Shown here: positions 1 through 5,941 of the stretch, piece after piece
How the letters are laid out: every line of letters starts with the position of its first letter
How positions within the stretch are numbered: position 1 is the stretch's first letter
DNA from: an uncultured Bergeyella sp.
GTDB lineage: Bacteria > Bacteroidota > Bacteroidia > Flavobacteriales > Weeksellaceae
DNA: 5,941 nt
NCBI GenBank assembly: GCA_916710115.1
Contig: CAKAOY010000080.1
Span: 1 to 5,941, forward strand
Direction of reading: 5' to 3'
The notes under the pieces: generated by a model
Database searches by the model: none
The model's input: the letters and a program-made list of their open reading frames with translations, nothing else
What the model was told of the DNA's origin: nothing
Program-made: the position numbers and the translations under genes

Positions 1-3000
1 CCGAATGCCATATTATTTGTTCGAGACCTTTCTGCTGGTTTTTGTTCTATACTACCGAAACCACTTGTTGCCATTGAAAAATTAGCATTTACATAGGCTA
101 AATCTCCAAGATTAAAATTCAAACTTGTATTTGTAGCATAACCTCCCTTATTATCTATTTCGGATAAGCGTATTTCATTGACCCAAAGAACGATACTTTT
201 GCCAATAGCAGATTTATTTCTAACTCCTAAGGTGATACTTGTAATATTTCCAAGACTTGGGCGACCTTTCACAAAGATTTTCTGATCATTATCCCCAAAA
301 TCAGCATAATGATATCGTGTCTGCATTAAGCTATTGCCTAATTTGTCCCGCTTGGATTTTGCTTTCACAAATTCTTCCACATCAAGACTTATCTCATTCC
401 ATATTTCCAATGGCGAACGAGCGTTATTAGGTGTATATTTCAGCGATGTTTCGTATTCGTAATAGTTGTCGGTAATATCACTACCTAAACGGATAAAGAA
501 TTTGGCATCAGCATCTTTGGAGGCATTAGAGATATTTTTAATATCTTCTGCATGGAGGAAAAGTCCCAATTTTTTATACCTTCTCATATCGAGGTTAGCA
601 TTTCTCACAACTGCCTTAGCCGTATTTCCTGCCAAATTATTCACCTTCAAATATAGAGAAGATTCGTTCTGCCGTTGCACTCCTGCATTCCCACTCAATA
701 CCTGTCGGTCTATTCCTGGTGGCAATACATAAGGCGGTGTTCCTGCACCATTCTCCTCTAAATTAATACTTCCAACAAAGAAATTTTCATTATCCACAAG
801 CCCTGTCCCCTCATCTTGATAGTCATTCATATAATCCGCGGAGATATTTTTAGTATATTTTCGCCAATCGGAACGAACCAAATCAAGGGAACCAAAACGG
901 AGCGTAGTAGTCTCGTCTATTCCATCCAATAAAATTCTTGCAAAACGAACATTATTCAATACGGATTCTCCAGAATTTGGGATTCCTGCATCAAACTGCC
1001 CTACGGGAATTCGAAATAGATACCATTTATTTTTACTTCTTTGTCCGTTTTCAAACTGTACTTCAACCTCCTTTTCATCAACGATGAAATTTTTGTTAAG
1101 TCCCAAAGCCCCCTTACTAAGGTCTATAGTGTATTGGTTGTAAGCTTCATTTTGGTCAAGGTTATAATCTCTATTAACATCTTCTGTATCTGGTATTTGA
1201 GACGAAACTTCCAAAGTATTCGCCTGTGAGTTACCATCTGGATTTCGGAAATATCGGTATCTATCCACTATGGAACTGGCCATGTTCCCACGGAATTGGT
1301 TAGAAAGATAGTATACAAAATCATCCCCTGCTGGGTCAGCCTGCTGAGTAACTGGATTTACATAATTCGTACCGAATTTTTGGGCTTCCTGCTGATTATT
1401 TAATCCATCAAACCCCACATCTTGCTGGGCTCTCTCTTCTCCTTCAGTAGAAAAAGCATACAATACGGGATGCTGGTTCGGTTGTTTCCCCCAATTCGTC
1501 TCGGAGGTAGAATTTGGCTGGGAGTTGCTCGGTAATCCATTTTCGTACTGCAACCTACCATCTCGGAGGATATCCTCAGAGATATTTCCTAATTGCAATC
1601 GTAACTTTGGAGCGGTTCCTAAAATCTTATTTGGATTATCAGCATAAGGATCCATCAACCAAAACTCTACATATTCTATATTAGAACTCACAAAATTGGA
1701 TACCGAAATAGGACGCATCAGCCCTGACCATCTGTCGGAGGTCTGCTCATTTGTATTGAAGTTATAAGGTCCTCTCTCAGTTGGATAATAAGTAATATCA
1801 AAGGTATTAAGATAAGTTTGCTCCCCCGCTACGAAGTCCTTATTATTAAGTAACTCATTAGTTCTCACTCTTCTACTTGCATGATTAGAGACTGATTGAG
1901 CATTAATTCCATTGGGAGATTTTCCTCCTACATTATAGAATCTTGGGTCTATATTATACCAAGACAAAAGTCCTCTGCCATTGCCCGAAGTGATATTATC
2001 ATTACTATTTTGTTGATAGATAAGCTCCGTATTATTCTGAGGTTTGGATGCAAGTACCCACGAAGATGGTTCTTTTAGTGAAATTTTTGAGGAAGTCTGC
2101 TCAAAGTCATCAATATAAGATTGTCCGCCCATTCCTGAGTTAGCACCAGGTATTAGATAGGCTGTTTCCATCTTAAAACTAAGATTAGACGGCGTCTCGG
2201 TATTCACCAAAGGAAGTTTGTCTGTAAGTCGCGTAAGTATTGGCAACTCATTATTATACATCAAGTTAAATCCAGTAATGGTATTATTCACTGCCTCTTG
2301 CCCAAAATTCACTTTATGGGTAAGAGGTCTCTCGGAATAATTCACCAAAGTTCCTCCAATGATTAGATTATCATTAAATTTCCTTTCCAAATTAAGTCCC
2401 AAAAATCGTTTTCTCTGCGTGTTAAAAGTCAATTGATTTTCAAGAGAAATGTTAATGGCTTGTCCAGAATTTTTCACCTGCTCATTGATGATATTCACTT
2501 GCCCGAGCATATAATCCACGGTGTAATCCTGCCCTTCTACCAGCTGAACGCCATTGGCGGTAACTTTTACAGAACCCTGTGGCACATTGATTGCCCCCAA
2601 AGAAATCCCTGAACCCTGTCCTCCCTTATAACGCCCCTCAATAGTATATCGCTGGGCGAGATTAGAATTCGTCTGCACAACAGATTTTAGATTGGAATAC
2701 AAATCCGAGAATACATATTGGTCAGTAGCATTGCTCCCTAGTACTTCTCTAAGGTGATTTCCAAAAGGTTGCACCTTAGTAAAAATCAATTTTCCATTCT
2801 CAGGATTGATGGTAATTTTTGGTACAAAATCAAATAGACCATCTCCTATTTTTGATGAATTTGCATAAAGGTCGTTATTTTTGTCCAATCTATCCCAACC
2901 GAGCAACTGCAACAGCGTCTTGTCATCCGCCCCTTGTATAGGGAGATAATTTACCTTTCCACCTTGTGGATTTCGGTAATAAATATTTAACATAAAATTC

Positions 3001-4559
3001 TCTGCAGAAACTTGGTTGGCATCTATGGAATAGATATTTTTCATCATCAAATCCCACATTGGCGAAGTTGTCTTTACCACATTATTAGGTTTCAACAACT
3101 TAGTAATCACAACAGGGCTTTCCTCCGAAAACTCTCCAACTTTATAGACCTTGGGGTCTCCTGCTATCGTATAAGAATAGGATACTGCCAAGAGCTGATT
3201 ATCATTAAGCCTCTGATTAAGAGATATGTACCCTAACTTAGAATCAAAAGTATATTCATTTGAATTAAGTTTTTTTGCCCTACGATTGAATACGAATTCC
3301 TCACCATCTTGATAGGTAACATTCACTCCATTTGAATTTGGAAAAGACCTACCATTTAAGGCATTATATACCAAATTAGGGTCTCTCAAATCTGCTCCAA
3401 TCCCTACAATATCTTGGTAAAGATTATTTTGATCATTTTGAGGATACCCTACTGTGCCTTCCCCTAAATCTCGTATACCGACGATACTTTTCTGATTTTG
3501 CAGATTACCAGAACCTTGTTCCAAAACCCATACCTCTATTCTATTGATACTAATTTTGGAATTCACCATCGGATATTGAGCTAAGGCATTATCATAATTA
3601 TTCAAAAAATAATGTCCCAAAAAATAGTGTTGATTATCCTCGTAGTCAGAAGCGTTAATCTTAAAATTCTTCATTGTTCCACCTCCTTGCACCACGACAT
3701 TTCTTGCCTCTCCCTGCTGTTGAGACAACACTAATGTACCTGTTGTTTTTCCAAGTTTAAAATCAGTTTTCAAACCGAAAAGTGACTCTGAACCTCGTAT
3801 TAATCCAGTAGAAAGAGGCATATTGACATTCCCAAACTCTACTTTTCTGATAATACCATCTTCGCCATCTTTATCCACATAGTCGTTTAATTTGCTTACA
3901 TCCACATTCTCGATATTACCCATTTTGGGTTTCCATACCAAATTCATTCTATTTTCAAAAGCAAATCCCGATTGGGTATCATAATTGGCCTTCAATCGGA
4001 GATTTTCGCCAACCTTCCCTAAGAGAGAAAGTTGCATTCTTTGCTGAATATTAAACGAAAAATTCTGTCTATTCTGTGGTAAAATTATCGGATTCTCTAT
4101 CCTCTGATATAATCCTCCTACATCAAAAGATGCGAAACCTTGCGGAATAATTTCTATTTTATTCCCTCCAAAAATTGTTTCAAATATTTTATTTTTGATA
4201 TATAAAGAGGGTAAAAGTCCTTTTTTCGTTGCATCTTTAGAATCCTTACGATGCAACAAATCATTTGTCGTAGATTTTTCTTTATAGTAGGCAGATAACT
4301 GGTTAGATAGCACATATTTCTGATATTCCTTTACAGACATTGCTACAGGAGTTCCCACAATGGTATTCCCAATCTTTGGATACAAGTAATATAGCCCTGC
4401 ATGCACATCATAATAGGCCTCATACCGCTTTGGATCGGGCAATATATACTCTTTTCTAATACTTGTGCTATCTATTGTATTAGTCTTATCTTCCTGAGCA
4501 ACAATAGGATTACTCACGAGAGAAGCCAAAAATACGATATAATAAAATCTACGATTCAT
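1..4559 (-). CDS. sprA: SprA, type IX secretion outer-membrane translocon (partial; C-terminus beyond the window)
   Basis: SprA (Sov in Porphyromonas) is known as the giant outer-membrane beta-barrel through which type IX secretion substrates reach the cell surface; in gliding Bacteroidota it is also needed for motility adhesin export. The frame was read from ATG 4559 to the left edge: 1519 codons, no stop or frameshift. Family members are about 2,400 residues, so roughly the last third is missing. Residues 1-21 form a signal peptide (basic MNRR, hydrophobic core, probable cleavage IVA|Q). Family landmarks seen in order: the FETIFGGNKIEI block (IFGGN 129-133), YDTQSGFAFEN 193-203, YIDDFE 815-820, RAQQDVGFDGL 1043-1053, TEDVN near 1125, NEIRL 1461-1465 and GFGSIEQ 1500-1506. 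The first and last blocks resemble the SprA_N-type region that family members carry twice. The start is supported by the signal peptide immediately following it. It lies 53 bases downstream of ruvA and is probably co-transcribed with it. Identification is by recognised motifs, not by a search. Confidence 0.95.
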   Translation of the reverse strand, partial: MNRRFYYIVFLASLVSNPIVAQEDKTNTIDSTSIRKEYILPDPKRYEAYYDVHAGLYYLYPKIGNTIVGTPVAMSVKEYQKYVLSNQLSAYYKEKSTTNDLLHRKDSKDATKKGLLPSLYIKNKIFETIFGGNKIEIIPQGFASFDVGGLYQRIENPIILPQNRQNFSFNIQQRMQLSLLGKVGENLRLKANYDTQSGFAFENRMNLVWKPKMGNIENVDVSKLNDYVDKDGEDGIIRKVEFGNVNMPLSTGLIRGSESLFGLKTDFKLGKTTGTLVLSQQQGEARNVVVQGGGTMKNFKINASDYEDNQHYFLGHYFLNNYDNALAQYPMVNSKISINRIEVWVLEQGSGNLQNQKSIVGIRDLGEGTVGYPQNDQNNLYQDIVGIGADLRDPNLVYNALNGRSFPNSNGVNVTYQDGEEFVFNRRAKKLNSNEYTFDSKLGYISLNQRLNDNQLLAVSYSYTIAGDPKVYKVGEFSEESPVVITKLLKPNNVVKTTSPMWDLMMKNIYSIDANQVSAENFMLNIYYRNPQGGKVNYLPIQGADDKTLLQLLGWDRLDKNNDLYANSSKIGDGLFDFVPKITINPENGKLIFTKVQPFGNHLREVLGSNATDQYVFSDLYSNLKSVVQTNSNLAQRYTIEGRYKGGQGSGISLGAINVPQGSVKVTANGVQLVEGQDYTVDYMLGQVNIINEQVKNSGQAINISLENQLTFNTQRKRFLGLNLERKFNDNLIIGGTLVNYSERPLTHKVNFGQEAVNNTITGFNLMYNNELPILTRLTDKLPLVNTETPSNLSFKMETAYLIPGANSGMGGQSYIDDFEQTSSKISLKEPSSWVLASKPQNNTELIYQQNSNDNITSGNGRGLLSWYNIDPRFYNVGGKSPNGINAQSVSNHASRRVRTNELLNNKDFVAGEQTYLNTFDITYYPTERGPYNFNTNEQTSDRWSGLMRPISVSNFVSSNIEYVEFWLMDPYADNPNKILGTAPKLRLQLGNISEDILRDGRLQYENGLPSNSQPNSTSETNWGKQPNQHPVLYAFSTEGEERAQQDVGFDGLNNQQEAQKFGTNYVNPVTQQADPAGDDFVYYLSNQFRGNMASSIVDRYRYFRNPDGNSQANTLEVSSQIPDTEDVNRDYNLDQNEAYNQYTIDLSKGALGLNKNFIVDEKEVEVQFENGQRSKNKWYLFRIPVGQFDAGIPNSGESVLNNVRFARILLDGIDETTTLRFGSLDLVRSDWRKYTKNISADYMNDYQDEGTGLVDNENFFVGSINLEENGAGTPPYVLPPGIDRQVLSGNAGVQRQNESSLYLKVNNLAGNTAKAVVRNANLDMRRYKKLGLFLHAEDIKNISNASKDADAKFFIRLGSDITDNYYEYETSLKYTPNNARSPLEIWNEISLDVEEFVKAKSKRDKLGNSLMQTRYHYADFGDNDQKIFVKGRPSLGNITSITLGVRNKSAIGKSIVLWVNEIRLSEIDNKGGYATNTSLNFNLGDLAYVNANFSMATSGFGSIEQKPAERSRTNNMAF

Positions 4560-4612
4560 TTTATTAGGATTGATACAAATAATTTTTCTTCGCTGAAAAC
4601 TGGTTACTCAAT
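4560..4612 (-). other. ruvA-sprA intergenic spacer / sprA leader
   Basis: This 53-base gap lies between the ruvA stop codon and the sprA start codon. Read on the minus strand it ends in the A-rich CCTAATAAA just before ATG and has no Shine-Dalgarno-like purine run, which is usual for Bacteroidota. I see no GC-rich hairpin with a T-tract, so no intrinsic terminator for ruvA, and no good TAnnTTTG element. The inference is that sprA is read from the ruvA promoter, though a weak or alternative-sigma promoter cannot be excluded. Confidence 0.5.
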
Positions 4613-5197
4613 TTAGAGCATTTTCAAAATGGTTTTTACTAACTCTTCCTCCTTTATTTCTGGATTTTGTTTTATGATTTTGTCGGCAAGTTTTTCGCTG
4701 GTTCGTTTTGGAATACCTAAAACCTCTAATGCAGATAACGAATCTTCTTTTACTTTATTATATTGTATTTTGGAATTCACCTCCTCTACTACGCCAAATT
4801 TTTTCATCTTATCCCTCAGTTCTATGATGATTCTCTCGGCTGTTTTCGCTCCGATTCCCTTTACTTTTTGTAACAATACAGAGTTGTTAGACAAAATGGC
4901 ATTTGCAATCTCTGTATTATCCAAAGAAGAAAGCATAATCAAAGCAGAAGCAGGCCCTACTCCATTGACAGATATGAGAAGATTAAACATATCTTTCTCT
5001 GTACGAGTTACAAATCCGAAAAGTAAATGAGCATCTTCTCGAAATATCTGCTGAGTATAGATGAGCACCTCTTTGCCCAAAGTCAATTTCTCGGAAGTCT
5101 GCAAACTAACCCCTAAATAATACCCCACACCCAGCACATCTATCACCGCATAGGTGGGAGTAAGTTCCTGAACGATACCTTTTAAAGAATAAATCAT
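4613..5197 (-). CDS. ruvA: Holliday junction branch migration complex subunit RuvA
   Basis: RuvA tetramers bind the four-way Holliday junction in the cytoplasm and load the RuvB helicase rings that drive branch migration during recombination and repair. The protein is 194 residues, close to the usual 190-205. Domain I (about 1-63) is the OB-fold, opening MIYSLKG and containing VIDVLGVGYY (18-27) and the LFGF end (59-62). Domain II (about 64-140) holds two helix-hairpin-helix DNA-binding motifs, VNGVGP (77-82) and KGIGAKTAERIIIELRDK (113-130). Domain III, the small RuvB-contacting helical domain, spans about 150-194 with ALEVLGIPKR (156-165). The start at 5197 was chosen because MIYSLKG aligns with the usual RuvA N-terminus; the upstream in-frame ATG at 5260 would add 21 residues foreign to the family and overlap the divergent kinase start. 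All domains are present and nothing is broken. sprA follows after 53 bases. Confidence 0.97.
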   Translation of the reverse strand: MIYSLKGIVQELTPTYAVIDVLGVGYYLGVSLQTSEKLTLGKEVLIYTQQIFREDAHLLFGFVTRTEKDMFNLLISVNGVGPASALIMLSSLDNTEIANAILSNNSVLLQKVKGIGAKTAERIIIELRDKMKKFGVVEEVNSKIQYNKVKEDSLSALEVLGIPKRTSEKLADKIIKQNPEIKEEELVKTILKML

Positions 5198-5202
5198 AAA
5201 TG

Positions 5203-5210
5203 CAAAGATA
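5203..5210 (-). promoter_or_regulatory. Probable ruvA promoter -7 element (TATCTTTG)
   Basis: Read on the minus strand, these bases are TATCTTTG, an exact match to the Bacteroidota -7 consensus TAnnTTTG. Only five bases (CATTT) separate it from the ruvA ATG, so transcription would start at or next to the start codon and the mRNA would be nearly leaderless. The best -33-like TTTG is 25 bases upstream, longer than the usual spacing of roughly 19-21, so that half of the promoter is weak. Not experimentally shown here. Confidence 0.6.
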
Positions 5211-5222
5211 ACTATTTTTTCG

Positions 5223-5230
5223 TATCTTAG
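5223..5230 (+). promoter_or_regulatory. Possible kinase promoter -7 element (TATCTTAG)
   Basis: TATCTTAG matches the Bacteroidota -7 consensus TAnnTTTG at all but one defined position and ends 20 bases before the kinase ATG, leaving an A-rich leader (TTTCAAAAAAAGCAAAAT). I see no TTG-like -33 element at the expected distance upstream; that position is occupied by the ruvA -7 element on the other strand. This is a plausible but unproven promoter. Confidence 0.45.
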
Positions 5231-5250
5231 CGTTTCAAAAAAAGCAAAAT

Positions 5251-5941
5251 ATGATAGCAATAGTAGATGGCGGCTCTACCAAATGTGATTGGTATATCAC
5301 AAACGCAGACTACTCTCAACACTTTGAAATACAAACGATAGGCTTCAATCCCAACCTCATAAGTGAGCAAAAAATTTTACACGAAATAGAGAATACTCCC
5401 TTATTATCTACCCATAAAAATAACATCAAGAAAATTTATTTCTTCGGGGCAGGATGTGGCACACAAGAGAACAAAAAAAGACTGCAAAAAATCTTTCAAA
5501 AGCATTTTGTAGAGGCACAAGCCATCATTGAAAATGACCTTATGGGAGCTGTTCGCTCAGTGTATAATGGAAAAAAAGCAGTAATCGGCATCTTGGGAAC
5601 TGGCTCCAATTCCTGTTTTTTTGATGGAAATTCTCTCCTACAAATCTCTCCTTCATTAGGCTATATTTTGGGAGACGAAGGAAGCGGTAATGCACTCGGA
5701 AAGGCTATTTTGAGGGCTTATTTTATGAAAACGCTACCAGAGGAATTATCAGAAAATTTCAAAAAAAAATACCACCTAACAATACAAGATGTATTGGAAA
5801 ATCTCTACCAAAAGTATCAACCGAATGTTTATTTAGCGAAGTTTAGTGAGTTTATTTTTGAGTATAAAAATAATGATTTTATTAAAAGATTAATCAAAAT
5901 AGAATTCCAAAAATATATTGATTACCAAATACTCCCCTATT
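5251..5941 (+). CDS. BadF/BadG/BcrA/BcrD-type sugar kinase, probable N-acetylglucosamine kinase (partial; C-terminus beyond the window)
   Basis: This is a cytoplasmic ATP-dependent kinase of the ASKHA (actin/sugar kinase/Hsp70) fold, in the family that includes N-acetylglucosamine kinases, which phosphorylate free amino sugars for reuse in cell-wall or central metabolism. The 230 residues seen are open without frameshift; family members are about 280-300, so some 50-70 residues lie beyond the edge. Visible motifs are the phosphate-1 loop DGGSTKCDW (6-14), NPN (33-35) likely near the sugar site, GAGCGT (66-71 region), NDL with candidate catalytic Asp96, the phosphate-2 loop GTGSNS (116-121) and GDEGSGNALGK (141-151). 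The ATG at 5251 places DGGSTK at residue 6, as expected for the family, and follows an A-rich leader. It diverges from ruvA across 53 bases. Substrate is inferred from family only; glucosamine, a muropeptide sugar or another metabolite is possible, so no symbol is given. Confidence 0.88.
   Translation, partial: MIAIVDGGSTKCDWYITNADYSQHFEIQTIGFNPNLISEQKILHEIENTPLLSTHKNNIKKIYFFGAGCGTQENKKRLQKIFQKHFVEAQAIIENDLMGAVRSVYNGKKAVIGILGTGSNSCFFDGNSLLQISPSLGYILGDEGSGNALGKAILRAYFMKTLPEELSENFKKKYHLTIQDVLENLYQKYQPNVYLAKFSEFIFEYKNNDFIKRLIKIEFQKYIDYQILPY

Noticed and set aside
1..4559. Possible frameshift or premature stop in sprA, since no long minus-strand frame is obvious at first glance.
   Set aside because: Reading every codon from 4559 to position 3 gave 1519 sense codons with family motifs all along the frame; the gene is simply cut by the window edge.
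4576..4583. A minus-strand ATTATTTG in the ruvA-sprA gap as a possible sprA promoter -7 element.
   Set aside because: It keeps the TTTG half but lacks the TA at the first two positions of TAnnTTTG, and I see no matching -33 element; it is too weak to annotate.
466..4616. Five plus-strand open frames of 60-88 codons (466-732, 1041-1229, 1896-2078, 3012-3236, 4401-4616).
   Set aside because: The first four are wholly antisense to the continuous sprA frame and the last nearly so, running into the spacer; none shows family motifs or a convincing start context.
4629..5030. A 133-codon plus-strand open frame opposite ruvA.
   Set aside because: It lies wholly antisense to a well-supported ruvA, has no recognisable domain, and its Ser/Phe-rich composition is what the reverse of a Lys/Glu-rich gene gives.
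5198..5260. A longer RuvA starting at the in-frame ATG at 5260 (215 residues).
   Set aside because: The extra 21 residues (MLSYFAFFETLRYEKIVIFAF) have no counterpart in RuvA, whose N-terminus matches MIYSLKG at 5197. The longer form would also overlap the kinase start codon and run through the promoter elements.
1..5941. A hidden mobile element, CRISPR array, RNA gene or novel defence-type system.
   Set aside because: Almost all the window is accounted for by three recognisable core genes and two 53-base gaps; I saw no direct-repeat array, terminal inverted repeats, tRNA-like fold or unexplained open frame.

Overview
The window looks like an ordinary chromosomal core region of a member of the Bacteroidota, most probably class Flavobacteriia. 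The DNA is AT-rich, it carries the type IX secretion / gliding gene sprA, its promoter-like elements are of the Bacteroidota -7 type (TAnnTTTG), and the leaders are A-rich without Shine-Dalgarno motifs. Genus cannot be fixed from the sequence alone; a low-GC Weeksellaceae or Flavobacteriaceae species would fit.

Layout. Positions 1-4559 (minus strand) hold the first 1519 codons of sprA, which continues past the left edge. A 53-base gap (4560-4612) separates it from ruvA (minus, 4613-5197), the DNA-binding subunit of the Holliday-junction branch migration complex. A second 53-base gap (5198-5250) carries back-to-back promoter-like elements. On its right side a plus-strand gene (5251 to the right edge) encodes the first 230 residues of a BadF/BadG-type sugar kinase, probably an N-acetylglucosamine kinase.

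How the genes relate. ruvA and sprA run the same way, are close together and show no visible terminator or clear promoter between them, so they are probably co-transcribed although their jobs (recombination versus outer-membrane protein export) are unrelated. The kinase is divergent and would be transcribed separately from the shared intergenic region. No RNA gene, mobile element, CRISPR array or undescribed system is visible. The points most worth a second look are a same-spacing motif that occurs twice in SprA, the compact divergent promoter with an apparently leaderless ruvA, and the ruvA-sprA coupling.
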